A DNA stretch of 64,000 nt from Anastrepha obliqua. Taxonomy: Eukaryota > Arthropoda > Insecta > Diptera > Tephritidae. Shown here in pieces: positions 44,111 through 54,999 of the stretch. Position numbers and translations under genes: made by a program. Numbering within the stretch: position 1 is the stretch's first letter; the number at the start of each line of letters is the position of its first letter. Below the pieces are notes generated by a model, which had not been told where the DNA came from, did not search any database, and saw nothing but the letters and a program-made list of their open reading frames with translations. The stretch spans positions 33,888,001 through 33,952,000 of the forward strand of contig NC_072895.1 of NCBI RefSeq assembly GCF_027943255.1. The letters are read 5' to 3'.

Positions 44111-44795
44111 TGTAAGTGCTGATGAAGGAATATGCATCCGCTAAACGTCAGTAATCAATCATAGAATGAAGACTCCTCTGTCAAAGAAATCTTGCGCCGT
44201 TAGTTAGTTAAACATCGTAAATTGATATTTGGGCATGCACTTGAGGAAGCACGAAGTTATTACTTATAAATCTTATAAGTAAAAGAATATAAATGGATAA
44301 ATATATTTTCTCTACATCACTTTTCAGTTAAACAAGGTCTAAATAATTATTAATCATTCTAAAGGTATTTTAATACTGAAGAGAAGAAAATCCAATTTCT
44401 AATTACTTCAATAAAAAGCGCAAAAGTCAATTGAAAAATCACACCAACCCAAATGTAAAAGTGTGTAAGTACATTTGAATGCATCTCCTAAATGTATGCT
44501 TTAATATTGTTACTGAATTAAAGGAATGTGTTAAGCAGCGGCAAAAACAAAAAAAAAAATACAAGAACAAAGTTAAAGGTGATTATTTAGATGAAGAAAA
44601 GGGTTAAGTCAAAGTTAAAAATAAATATTATAAATAAAACATAATTAAAATATATATAACAAAATAAAAGATGAGTTTCAATTTGATGGGCTAACTGCCT
44701 CAGAAGTTTTGCTATCTATCACGGTTATTAAATCGAATGCCATTTGAGAGGATAGAATGTCTTTGAAATTTGTGAAATATCTATACGCAGCCATT
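44111..44795. other. Intergenic spacer, nothing recognised
   Basis: AT-rich, A-run-bearing sequence without frame or boundary signals. Confidence 0.35.
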
Positions 44796-44945
44796 TATGC
44801 TGGACAGTTCAATACATTTTATTAATCACTGTTTGTTCTGCTCATGTTTTCCAATAGAGTGGAAAAAGGCTGTCGTCATCGCTGTACACAAAAAGAGCAC
44901 TGCCGCTAACTGTAGGGATTATAGGCCTGAAAGCATTTCATGAAT
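44796..44945 (+). mobile_element. LINE relic, RT finger fragment
   Basis: One frame reads VCSAHVFPIEWKKAVVIAVH, KKSTAANCRDYRPES, the RT segment before the palm in Jockey-like elements (P..WK.A.VI...K......YRP.SL). Only about 150 bp remain. Confidence 0.6.
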
Positions 44946-45117
44946 CGGTTATCACAACCATAACTCAGGCATTGTTCGGTCGTCACACAATTGCGTCTGT
45001 TTAGTTCGCAAGTGTCAAATGTGATTGGCGTACGACGCTATTTGCAAAGTTTATAAATTTTTCGGTTAGGTGATAAATTTCCCGTCACCTTGTAAAGCGT
45101 CATCAGATTGGAGGTAC

Positions 45118-45760
45118 GCTTTCCAATAGGTTTTTTTGACAGATAACGCGTGACTACTATCAAACTAAATACATTTTTTTTTTTCAATATTTATCGACAT
45201 TTCATCATGGAAAGACTTACGCTTCAACAAAGTTTACAAATCGTGAGTCGACTCTCTGTGAAAAGTTGAACAAGTGTTGATCCACATTTTGGGACCCGAA
45301 TTTCGTTCATCGATGAGGCCCATTTGCGGCTTAATGGTTACGTCGATAAGCAAAATTGAAGTATTCGGGCTAAAGAGCTGAAGAACAACCCGATGACATT
45401 CGAAAACACCCATTAAATCCATTGAAAACAACCGTTTGGTGCGGCCTATGGGCAGGAGGAATCCTCCGCCCATATTTCCTCACAGACGAAGCTGGCGCCA
45501 AAGTAACAGTAGCAGTTTTGATGCCGGAAATTGAAGCCTGTGATTTCCACAATATTTGTGGTTGGTTCCAACAAAACGGTGCTACTTGTCATACAGCCCG
45601 TGAAACAATGGATGCATTTGCAATGCGTCGGCGTTTCGGTAATTCAGCAATTTATCTCTCGTCTCAGACTCGAGAGGATTGGTCACCAAGATCGTGTGAT
45701 ATCCGACCTTTGGACTTTTTTAAGAGAATACTTAATACATAAATTATCTTTGGACTTTTA
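45118..45760 (+). mobile_element. DD41D mariner-like relic with lost catalytic Asp
   Basis: A degenerate terminal repeat (CTTTCCAATAGGT at about 45118) precedes ATG 45207, MERLTLQQSLQIV, matching the N-terminus of the copy at 13378. Most of the helix-turn-helix region is deleted. Then FIDEAHLRLNGYVDKQN (first Asp) and 45422-45742: TVWCGLWAGGILRPYFLTDE, FQQNGATCHTARETMDAF and WSPRSCDIRPLDFF. The second catalytic Asp is Asn (QQNG). Several frameshifts and stops. Confidence 0.78.
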
Positions 45761-45782
45761 TTTGTGAGGTATGTAAAATCTA

Positions 45783-45880
45783 AAATCGGCCGCCGTAACC
45801 GAATGGGTTGGTGCGTGACTACCATTCGGAGTTCAGACAGAGCATAGGTTCGAGTCTCGGTGAAAGACCAAAATCAGTTA
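45783..45880 (+). mobile_element. tRNA-derived SINE head
   Basis: CGGCCGCCGTAACCGAATGG gives box A-like TAACCGAATGGG, followed by GACTACCATTCGGAGTTC, and box B GGTTCGAGTCTCGG, then AAAGACCAAAATCAG. The spacing of boxes A and B (about 60 bp) is tRNA-like, with an insertion. The body found in other copies is missing. A functional tRNA is unlikely because no acceptor stem closes. Confidence 0.72.
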
Positions 45881-45939
45881 ACCTCGGTGAGCACTGACGA
45901 TGTGTCCCGAAGGTAACATTCAATAGGAATTTTGCTGTT

Positions 45940-46640
45940 CTCTTTCCACCTAGGGAGGAATGGAATAAGAGATTCTCACGAAACAACTTCGACACTACAG
46001 TCTGTACAGATGGCAGTAAAATTGATTGTGGAGTTGGAGCTGGTATATATTCTCATAGACTTAAAATTGAAAAATCTGTTCGTCTCCCTAATGCCTGCCG
46101 TGCCTTTCAGGCGGAGGTACTGGTAGTTGGGGAAGCTTGTAGACTACTAATCGCAGATTTCTCTTTTAAGGTATTCCTTCGGATAGCCAATCCAGACACT
46201 GGATTCTGCTACAACCACCTCTAAGGTGATGGAATAAAGTAGGAATAGCCTTTCCACCTTGAGTGTAAACCATAAAGTTACCTTAATCTGGATCCCGGAA
46301 CACCGGAGCATTGAAGGTAATGAAAAAGCAGATGAACTGGCAGGAAGCGGATCTACCATGAATAACACTCTTGTCACAGTTGTAAACAACCGGAGAAAAA
46401 GGAAACAATCTTCCATTTCCTCGGTGAATGCCCTGCCCTATGGAAGGACAGAATGTTAACCCTGGGCAAACCGCTGCTCGAGAGTCTCGAACAACTGTCT
46501 GGCTTAGATGTCAATAACCTGATAAGGTTCCTGAACCGCACAGACTGGATATAGTCATGCCGTTGTTGCCGATAAGTTGGTAACGAGGATGTGGCAACAA
46601 AATGGTGCGGAAGCGCTAGTTGGATTCTGAATGAATCACC
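45940..46640 (+). mobile_element. LINE relic, RNase H and C-terminus
   Basis: Frames give NFDTTVCTDGSKIDCGVGAG (RNase H), LPNACRAFQAEVLVVGEACR, VTLIWIPEHRSIEGNEKADE (46259-46459). After a shift come EETIFHFLGECPALWKDRML, LGKPLLESLEQLSGLDVNNL and IRFLNRTDWI. The order is that of the C-terminal half of an RNase H LINE. A deletion lies near 46440 between RNase H and the zinc region. Confidence 0.75.
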
Positions 46641-47485
46641 ACTCTAACCAACCATATAAAATTTAAACCCTTTTCGCAAATTTGTACTTTTAAAATTGCA
46701 TAACTTTGACACCTTCTATTTAACAATACAAGCTTTATTTTCGAAAAACTACACAGCATCGTAATAAAATGAGCTATTTCACAGCTTCTATATAAATTTG
46801 GCAATAAAAAACGTGCTGCATAGTTTTGAACAGCTCTTTTCGCAAACAGTCATTTTTCCAGATTCCGCTGCAAACAAATTGACAACGATTGGGTTCAAAG
46901 AAAAACTACGCAAGTACTCGTAAAAGTGTCATCACACTAAAGAGACAAACTTCATGCCTGATTATAAAAGGAGGTGCCTTCTGTGGGTAATGGCGACATT
47001 GGAAATGCGTAGAAAAATGGTGTCAGTTATGTGGCTTAGTTACATAGCCATAACTCATATGGATTGCACTTCTTGCTTGAGCTATTTTCAATCGTCAACT
47101 GGCCTGCTTGGGATGTTAAATTTTCCGACTAATTTCATCTATGTTAACGGAAGACCATCATCATGATTGATGAGCCGCTTACACGTTGTCTGAGGCAGAA
47201 ATTTGTAAAATTTAGAATTATTTTCAAATTCTTGAGAGAGTTTTAAGTCTAAATACAAGAATGTGCTAAGTTTTGTAAGCTGTAATTACTCAGTCAATTT
47301 TATTGTAAGTGTATATTTACATATTTATATTGCAGTTTATTATTATTATTTATTTTTTGTAAATAATCAATTTGTGACGTATTCTAATTGATGAAATTTT
47401 AATAGATAAATAACAAAAAAAATAAAAATAAAAAATAAATAAATAAACAAAGTCAGTAACGATTAAATTTCTTAGTCCTTTCGGA
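46641..47485. other. Spacer, nothing recognised
   Basis: AT-rich DNA. Just before the mariner, AGAATCTCTCTTGCCAACAA (about 47486-47505) matches the RTE-like text at 43720 (RRISLANK), so the mariner landed next to a tiny RTE-like scrap. The frame at 46954-47166 has no recognised motif. Confidence 0.4.
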
Positions 47486-47511
47486 AGAATCTCTCTTGCC
47501 AACAAATGCTA

Positions 47512-48740
47512 TCAGGTCAGTCCATAAGTTCGTGCGTTTTTTAAAGGTGGTTTTAAAGTTAATACAAAAGATGTTAAAGTATTTATTAATCAATAATATA
47601 TTTCCCTTCATTATTTACAATGTCTTCTCAACATTTAGGCACATTTTTAATTCCTTGCTCACAAAATTGTTTGTCCTTGGAGGCAAAATATGCTACGATA
47701 CCCCTTTTTATAGCTCCTTTTGAGGAGTAGTTCTTCGTACTCATATGGGATTGAAGTCCACGAAAAAGGTGATAATCACAAGGTGCAATATCCGGAGAGT
47801 ATGGAGGATGCGGCATTAGCTGCCATCCGAGCTCGTTCAGCTTGCCTAATGTTTGCCTTGCGGTATGAGGTCTTGCGTTGTCGTGGTGAATCAAAACTTT
47901 GCGTCTATTCACTAAAGACGGTCGATTTTTGTTAAGTGCCTCATTCAGGTTTGATAGCTGATGGTAATAATAATCAGCAGTTATCGTCTGGTTTGGTTCC
48001 AGAAGTTCATAATAAACAATACCGGCCATATTCCACCAAATAGACAGGATAATCTTCTTGGGGTGAAGGCCATCTCTAGGGGTCGATTCTGCTATTTCAT
48101 CTTTACCTAACCATTGAGGTTTGCGAACAGGATTATTGTAAAGGACCCATTTTTCATCACCAGTAACGATATGGTTCAAAAAACTTTCATTTTCAAGCCG
48201 TTGCAGCACCTGAGAACACACATTCACTCTCTGCTGAAGGTTGGCGACGGAAAGTCTATGCAGAACCCATTTTCCCAGCTTTGAAACCTTTCCCAACTGA
48301 ACCAGGTGTCTGTGAAGTGTTCCATGCGATGAATTTAACCTCTGAGCTATCATATCGACTGTCAAATTTGGCTCAGCTTCCACGAGTTCGAGCAGGCGTC
48401 GGAGTTAAAGGCTTCGGGAGGACCAGCGCGAGGGGCATCCTCCACGTCGCAGTTACCACTTTGGAATTTTGAAAACCACTTTTACGCAGTCCCTACACTC
48501 ACGGTGTCCTCTCCGTGAACAGTGTTTATTTCTGCAGCAGCAGTTTTTGCATTTTTACCACTTTTATAAAAAAAATACAAAATATGCCTCTTTTACGCGT
48601 TCGAAGATTCCATTTTATCACAATATATCAAAGAAAATATAAATAGTTCCATTATATTCCGCGAATAATTTTTTGTATGCAAAAATCGTACAAAAGTGAA
48701 ATTATGGGTAAAATACGCATGAACTTATGGGCTCACCTGA
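47512..48740 (-). mobile_element. mariner (DD34D), full length with TIRs and TA
   Basis: TCAGGTCAGTCCATAAGTTC at 47512, and inverted TCAGGTGAGCCCATAAGTTC at 48740, each flanked by TA; 1229 bp. It carries the best-preserved transposase frame of the window (48383-47628) plus a frameshifted N-terminus. The copy at 28118 is a close relative with the same terminal repeat. Confidence 0.92.
47628..48383 (-). pseudogene. mariner transposase, long open frame with complete DD34D triad
   Basis: 251 codons on -. The second helix-turn-helix (NLTVDMIAQRLNSSHGTLHR) and linker WVLHRLSVANLQQRVN are followed by first Asp in IVTGDEKWVLYNNP, then IILSIWWNMAGIVYYELLEP, second Asp in LIHHDNARPHTARQ and third in MPHPPYSPDIAPCDYHLFRG, 34 residues apart. 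The upstream part (about 48384-48560) is shifted by a one-base loss near 48390, and the frame ends PKC early, before the usual WEDIVNNEGKY. So it is catalytically complete but truncated at both ends. Confidence 0.85.
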
Positions 48741-48742
48741 TA

Positions 48743-49369
48743 TAAACTCTTAGAGTTTTTAATTAAAATATCAGGGTCATATGTAAATAAAGGAAGGTTT
48801 ATAGTTCTTAGATTTCTCTGAGAGTGTTTTTAATTTATTTCAAAAATATATTCTGTTTAAGGAAAAAATCGGAACACCGCAGCAGTGAATTCATCAATAT
48901 TCATAGCACCATTCCTCTGAGCCGCCACCTGAAAACCGTTCTAATGAATAGATCTAAAATTAAACGCCAGCTACGCTCGCATTCATCTCAACGCATGCCC
49001 ACTTTGGCATACTATAAATAAAGAAGCATGCAACTCTAACAATGTACACAAAATCGCAGCAAACGTTGAAAATAAAACGGCTTGGATGCATATAAAAGTG
49101 GCAGTTAAAATCATTGCAGCTTCCATAGTCATCTTCCGCTAGATAGTACGTATTAACACTATGCGTGCAAATTAGGGTGTTCCATCCATCTATGACCATT
49201 TTTTTTCGGCCTTGCATTATCACAAAAGGTATACGAATTTGTGTAATTTTCCACAGCATAGCGAGACGGAATTCATTTCAAAATGCACGCAAAACGAGAT
49301 CCCCCGATTTTCTGCGTATGGAAGAGAGATCAGTCGTAAGACGGAATTTTGTTGCCTTGGAAGAAAAAT
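48743..49369 (+). other. Spacer with a possible orphan exon (48859-49021)
   Basis: After an acceptor-like ATTCTGTTTAAG, one frame reads SEHRSSEFINIHSTIPLSRH, LKTVLMNRSKIKRQLRSHSS, QRMPTLAYYK and stops at 49019-49021, overlapping AATAAA. It has balanced composition and would suit a terminal exon, but the splice site is weak and no family is recognised. The rest shows nothing. Confidence 0.25.
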
Positions 49370-49560
49370 AACACCAGCAGGTTCGAGTCTCGGCGAAAGA
49401 CCAAACTGAAGAAAATGTTTTTCTAATAGCGGTCGCACCTCGGCGGGCAATGGAGTGTATTTCTGCCATGAAAAAGCTCCTCATACAAAATATTTGCCAT
49501 TCGGAGTTGTCTTAAAACTGTAGGTCCCTCCGAGGAGGAGCTCGGCCAAACACCCACACT
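49370..49560 (+). mobile_element. SINE, 5'-truncated (box B plus body)
   Basis: CAGGTTCGAGTCTCGGCGAA (box B), TTTTTCTAATAGCGGTCGCA, CCTCGGCGGGCAATGG, TATTTCTGCCATGAAAAAGC, TCCTCATAC, AACTGTAGGTCCCTCCGAGG, AGGAGCTCGGCCAAACACCC. It is the same body as 17215 (inverted) and 56232. A deletion removes the segment between CCCTCC and GAGGAGG (ATTTGTGGAACAACATC in 17215). Confidence 0.8.
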
Positions 49561-49665
49561 TTGGGCAAAGATGCCGGCGAAGTATGCAGGGCTGCTCTAT
49601 GGTGGAGTCCGCAAGGTGTTAGAAACCGTGGAAAACCAACAAATTTTACGTATATGAACTTCATA

Positions 49666-50867
49666 CGAGGGGTGCCTTTTATATGTCGATATTAGAGAAC
49701 AAAAACAAATTTTAATCATCGAAAATCACTTTATTGTTTTTCAAAATATTCTCCATGAAGATTTATACACTTTTGCATGCGTTTGAACCAATTGTCGAAG
49801 CACTTTTGCCACTCTGAATGAGGTACCTCCAAAACATGCATTCTGAATGCCGCAACCGCTTCTTCAGGTGTCGAAAAACGTTGACCTCTCAGTTTGTTTT
49901 TTACGTACGGGAATAAAAAGAAGTCATTCGGTGCCAAGTCAGGACTATACGGCGGATGACATGTTAATTCGTGTTGGGGGTACTCAAAAATGCAGTTGTT
50001 TGAGCCGATGTGTGAGAGCTCGCATTGTCCTGGTGAAGAGTGATCCGTCTTTGGCGATTGGTTTTCCTAATTTCTTGGAAAACAACTGGCAAACAAATGG
50101 TTGTGTACCACTCAGAATTTACTGTTCTGCGTTGTTTCAAGTGGTACGGTTGCGACGTGTCCAGTTTTTCCGAAAAAACAGGCGACCATTTGCTTGGAAG
50201 TGCTTCGTGCGCGAACAACTTTTGTTGGATTTGGCTCATCTTGAAACACCCATGCAGTCGACTGCTGTTTACTTTCGGGCTCATACGCGTAAATCCATGA
50301 TTCATCACCTGTCACGATGTCATAGACGTGTTTCGAAGCCCCGCGATCGTATATTTTGAGCATTTCCTTCGACCAATCGACACGAGCCTTTTTTTGAGCG
50401 ATTGACAAATTGTGTGGAATGCTTAAGATTGTCTCAATCTCACGATAGGTCACATGACGATCTTGCAATATCAGTTCGCGCACAGCATCAATGGTTTTCG
50501 GAACAACAACTGATTTTGGACGACCTTGACGAAATTCGTCTTGGAGTGAACTACGACCACAATTGAGTTCACCATACCATGGAGCTTCATCGCCAAAAAA
50601 TGAATTAAGTTCATCCATGCAATGTTGCTGAGTTAATCCACGTCGAAAGTTGTAAAAAATAATCGCACGAAAATGTTCACGATTTAATTCCATTTTTGGA
50701 CCGAGATCAATTTTTTAAGTTACTGTAAACAACACAAATATCGCTGGTATTTCAAAACGTTCTGAGTACGTAAAAGCCAAAAAATGTCAAACTTTGCGAT
50801 ACAGCTGTCAGTTGCCAGATTGCAACACCAGGGTTGCCAAATTCAGAAATATAAAAGGCACCCCTCG
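49666..50867 (-). mobile_element. mariner (DD34D) with perfect TIRs, broken transposase
   Basis: CGAGGGGTGCCTTTTATATG at 49666 and inverted CGAGGGGTGCCTTTTATATT at 50867, each flanked by TA. On - the transposase starts MELNREHFRAIIFYNFRRGL (50693) and contains small deletions in both helix-turn-helix parts. It has first Asp in IVTGDESWIYAYEPESK, VACFFGKTGHVATVPLE, a shift, second Asp in RITLHQDNASSHTSAQ, another shift, then HPPYSPDLAPNDFFLFPYVK and FDNWFKRMQKCINLHGEYFE to 49731. All three Asp are present; at least two frameshifts disable it. The unusually good terminal repeats suggest recent mobility. Confidence 0.9.
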
Positions 50868-50879
50868 TACAGTATACCT

Positions 50880-51250
50880 GGAGCTCCCCTTCAGTCTGTT
50901 TATGTGATCTGTGCTGCCCCTTTTTTATTCCGCAACCACATCAATTTTATCATATCTAAATCTAATGTTGCGTTGAACTTTGTTCGTCGAAATAGTTCTA
51001 ATTTCACACATAACTACATTCTGAAATTAATCTACGCATCTTTTTTTCGCCCACAGCTTTAATATGCTGCATCTCATCATCTGGAGACCTCATCGCAAAT
51101 TACCTATTGATAGATGTGAGCTTCTTCAAAAGGTTTCCCTTAAAAATTTCCTTTCTTCCCTAAAGTTCTCCACTCTCATCATTCCGTACAATTATCGCCT
51201 ACTTTAGTTTAACTTTAAGCCCCTCGTCAGCAGAAGGACTATTCGATCCT
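50880..51250 (+). mobile_element. LINE relic related to that at 9945
   Basis: The frame reads FRNHINFIISKSNVALNFVR, RNSSNFTHNYILKLIYASFF, RPQL, then, shifted, the SSKGFP..KFPFFPKVLHS part. It matches the region after the RT palm (HI..I.SK....L.F..RN...F.....LK.LY...VRP.LEYA). Fragment only. Confidence 0.62.
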
Positions 51251-51493
51251 TGTCTTTTATGCATGGCTTGGTAAGTGGTGTAATTGATTGCCCGTCATTA
51301 CTGCTATCGGCTCAATTTTTTATTCCTTTGAGAACGCTTTAATTATCCTTTTACGTCAAGACCCTTAGTACAAATTACGCCAGAAATGCCCTATTCACTT
51401 CGTGTACTCAACAAAATAAAAATAAATCTGAAGTGGTCTTGCGTTAAGGAAAACCAAGAAACAAAATCATTTCGGTGCACCCTAACGCACATA

Positions 51494-53473
51494 CAGGGTG
51501 AAGTTCAAAACAAACAAGACTAACGTCATAAAAATGTTTTTGATGGCGCCATTTTTTTAATGAGTTAGTGCGTTGGAAGTTACATTCGGTTCAGTGGAAG
51601 CGAAGTTATTGCGTCTAAAGTGTCAGTATGTTTGTGTCATCGATACAAAAATGAGTTTCGAACAAAGAGCTAATATCAAATTTTGTTTTAAAATCGGTAA
51701 AACGTTTACCGAAACATTGGAATTGATGAAAAAAGTTAATGGTCATGATTGTCTATTTCGTGCCAGAGTTTATGAGTGGTTTACACGTTTCAGAGATGGT
51801 TGGGAGGACATAAATGACAATGAACATTCGGGCCGCCAAAAATCAGTAATCACCGAAAAATCCATCGAATTTGTTCGTAAATTTATCAAAAATGAATCGA
51901 AACATCGTAGAAATTAATGAATCGGAGTTAAATATCTCCAAAGTATCGATTTATCGCATTTTAACTGATCATTTGGGCTTGCGAAAGGTCTGTGCACGTT
52001 TCATTCTGCACAAGTTAACTGAGGAGCAAAAATTGATCAGAATTGAACCTTCGAAAGGCCTCATTAAAGAGGCGAGAACAGACGAGAACTTCCTTTACAA
52101 CATTAGAACTGGTGATAAAAGGTGGTATTTTCCACACGAATCTGAAACTAAGCCTCAAAGTGCCGAATGGAAGGCCCCATACGACCCACCACCCAAAAAA
52201 ATCGCGTTTGGAGAAGTCAAAAATCAAGTCGATGCTCATTTGTTTTTACGATTCCAAGTGAATTGTCCACAAGTAGTTCGTGCCAATGGACCAAATCGTC
52301 AATGCAACTTTCTATCTTCGCGTTTTGAAGCGTTTGTTGCATCGCATTCGTCGAGTTCGCCCTGAATACCGCGAAGGAGGAAGCTGGCGCTTATTGCATG
52401 ATAATGTACCGTCTCTTCGATCAACTCTTGTGGCTGATTTTTTGACAAGAAATCGCATTTTAACCATCAATCACTCACCGTATTCGCCTGATATGGCCCC
52501 TATGACTTCTACCTATTCAGAAAATTACATTTGGTCCTGAAAGAAAAGCCTTTTGCGTCCGTAGAGGTCATCCAAAAGGCTTGTACCGACATCGTGAAGG
52601 ACATTCCGGTACCTGACCTCTGACTCTTTCGAAAAGCTTTCAGACACACAGTGCGGCCGATTCCCAAAAAGCTGGCCAAAAGTCGAAAAAAAAAGTTTCT
52701 AGATAGAGTTTTTTTGTCTTTGGGTTGGCAACAGTAATGCCTTGAGTAGTGAAAACCGTTCATAGCAACGTCCTGTACCCTAAGTATCCTCTGTATTTTC
52801 AGTCGCAACGTGGCCTTCGTTTGAGCATCGTATTACTGTCGATGAATAGTGAAAGTTGTACACATTTGAAAGATTTTGTAATGGAGTAAATTGAACAAAA
52901 CCAAATGGAATCATCTTCGGAAGGTTAGTAAAATACGAGAAATCTTTATTACATATCAATACCTCGACACAAAATTTTTAGCTGCAGCAATACGTAGATA
53001 CATTTTTTGCAATTTTTTTTATAAAATTTGAGTTTTCAAACTGTATAGTAATACAACGCCGTCATATGCTGCTTTGAAATCTATTAAAGGTTACTCAAAA
53101 AGTAATGGTTACTGAATAAAACAAGATTCAGTTGCTACCACTTGCTACCTTGCGACCCCGAAAACATATAAATTTACATGCATCTTGATTATGTTCTTGA
53201 ATATACGCTATTTCACGTGAGGGGTGGCCAATAGGGGTGGAAGGGGGTGGATTTTCAAAATTTTAAGATCAAATTCGTAATCAGCGACCCCGACAACCCC
53301 CGAGTAAGAAATTTTGAATCAATTACTTAATTTTTTGAGTTTTGGCCAGCTTTTCGGGAATCGGCCGCACTGTGAGACGGGACTATTTTGAATAAATAAA
53401 CTCGAAGTTATAAGAACAAAGCTCCTGTTGTGTTTATTTTAACTTAGTCTTGTTTATTTTGGACTTCATCTTA
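51494..53473 (+). mobile_element. mariner (DD34D) carrying a nested inverted-repeat element
   Basis: Left end CAGGGTGAAGTTCAAAACAA, right end inverted (AAGATGAAGTCCAAAATAAA), both next to TA, sharing GTTTATTTT/AACAAGACTAA inward. Transposase frames: 51651-51917 (MSFEQRANIKFCFKIGKTFT, RARVYEWFTRFRDGWEDIND), 51918-52250 (LNISKVSIYRILTDHLGLRK, NIRTGDKRWYFPHESETKPQ) and 52280-52620 (LHDNVPSLRSTLVADFLTRN, HSPYSPDMAP). The first catalytic site is TGDKRW, with Asp present and the following Glu changed to Lys. The second and third Asp are 34 residues apart once a one-base shift is allowed. Length minus the nested element is about 1250 bp. Confidence 0.85.
52649..53372. mobile_element. 724-bp inverted-repeat element (CAGTGCGGCC ends)
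   Basis: Ends CAGTGCGGCCGATTCCCAAA and inverted CAGTGCGGCCGATTCCCGAA extend to about 35 matched bases (AAGCTGGCCAAAA). It sits inside the last codons of the mariner transposase: reading across the junction gives LFRKAFRH..RRDYFE and a stop. It has no coding frame. The interior has two related phrases, CTTGCGACCCCGAAAAC and ATCAGCGACCCCGACAAC. Target duplication is at most three bases by this reconstruction, so the superfamily is open; CAG...CTG ends resemble hAT or P-like elements, but an 8-bp duplication is not seen. Confidence 0.82.
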
Positions 53474-53536
53474 TATGTATTATATATGTACACACACACA
53501 TCCATGCGATAGTAATATTTTGCTAACGCCTTGCAG

Positions 53537-53656
53537 GACCCCAGATACTATCATGCAAATATTCTCTTTTCTACGCTTCCTATGCTTCCTCTGCAATTAA
53601 ATCTCAGTAAAGCGAATAATGCATGTTTGGGCACGGACAATTATTACCACATTTAT
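53537..53656 (+). CDS. Candidate host exon of 40 codons, unknown protein
   Basis: A strong acceptor (CTAAC...GCCTTGCAG) precedes, and a perfect donor (TTTAT|GTAAGTA) follows, an open segment of exactly 120 nt, phase 0 at both ends. It encodes DPRYYHANILFSTLPMLPLQ, LNLSKANNACLGTDNYYHIY. Codon use is balanced and it lies outside all mobile elements. Protein family not recognised. It could be an internal exon of a gene spanning this interval on + (see 61882-62154), or a chance arrangement. Confidence 0.4.
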
Positions 53657-54439
53657 GTAAGTATATATGTAAGTATGTATGCGTATGAATGGAAGCAGCT
53701 AACTTGGTCTATTGTTCAGAAAATGATCCAACCTAGCGTTTCATTTTTTAATTAAAGATACTGCCGAGAAAACGAAATATTGTGTTATTTAAAGATGCTG
53801 ATCGGCCGGCGTTTCATATGCAGCAACAAAACAAACAAAAAAAAAAGACAATGTATTACTGTCAAGTCCACGCGAGATAAACGCATATTAATACACATGC
53901 AGCTGGAGAATAAGGAGTAAAATGCAAAATCCGATAAATTTCCTTCTTCTTCTTGCTTAACACGCACGCTGGAGCCGCCTTAGGATTTTGATATTGTTCA
54001 ACAATATATGCCAGTCAAGTTTTGTTTCTCGACTAACTGACGTTAATTAGAAATACCAAGGAGGACGTCTGCTTCTTAATTTGCCACCCCATACAAAACC
54101 AAAGATTTTGTATCAATTCGTACGACAGGATCTAGCAAGCATTGGATTTTTGTTGCTGTGGCTATGTTCGTAAATACTCTGGAAATTCCCTTCTAATTAG
54201 CACTTTTTGGCTAATGTGATTTTACTTGGAGTCTACCATTATCGCGAGTGTCAAAGATGATTCCCAGATGAAAATCTCCATTGCTTCGAGTTCATAGTGG
54301 CATGAATGGACGCAAATGAGCGATAGGTTGAATAATCTGCCTTTAATGCGGATTATTGTGAGATGCTCGTTCACAGGAGTGAACGAAAGTACTTGGCGAT
54401 GAAGTTTCTCTCCCACAACAAATACAACACCGAATTCGC
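53657..54439. other. Spacer, nothing recognised
   Basis: Starts with a GTAAGTATATATG repeat-like donor region. No frame with recognisable family motif was found. Confidence 0.35.
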
Positions 54440-54890
54440 ACCTTCCTTAACTTAGCAGCTGTAGTTGACTTTGCAAATTTTATGTTTCTCTGGCTGGCCC
54501 TATCCATCGCATATCTTAAACGGCAGTGATATTAGCCTTTATTCTTACGAGAACATCAGTCAGCCAGGCAGAGGCAACACGCCCATGAAGGGACCGCACG
54601 TTCCAGATGCATGCCCTCAAATCGTTATACTTGGTTCGTTTGCCGTGGTCGCCATCGTTTTAGGTAGTTCTTATCAGAGGCTTTGTTTCCGTTTTGGTTG
54701 GGGTGGACTTTTACGTGGCGGGTCCTAAACCCAGCGCGCAACCAGATATCCTGGACTGCTTCGCCTTCTCACATTAGCGCGCTCTCGAAGGGAAGGTCGG
54801 AAGCTACCCTGCTTGGACCATATGCAGAAGAATCGTCTTGGCCACTACCAAGTGAATGGCATTAAGGGACTTTCCCCACTTGCGTATGAA
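54440..54890 (-). mobile_element. 5' end fragment of an RTE-like LINE, inverted
   Basis: On - the sequence matches the 5' leader and endonuclease start of the element at 42290: leader phrases GGAAAGTCCCTTAATGCCAT, TGGTCCAAGCAGGG and GGATATCTGGTTGCGCGCTG. The frame follows as LRACIWNVRSLHGRVASAWL, TDVLVRIKANIT and DMRWIGPA, then loses similarity. It shows that the family left at least three copies in this window (also 22870). Confidence 0.75.
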
Positions 54891-54999
54891 ATCATCCTCC
54901 AAAAATATAATTAAGTATCAGTACAGAAAGTGAGTGTCGCACTCTAGCGGTCTTACAAATAATTGTGCGAAAATTTGGATGCCGAGATAAATCTGAATA

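Noticed and set aside
45787..45870. Possible functional tRNA gene.
   Set aside because: Boxes A and B are present but no acceptor stem closes, and the same head recurs with a shared SINE body elsewhere.
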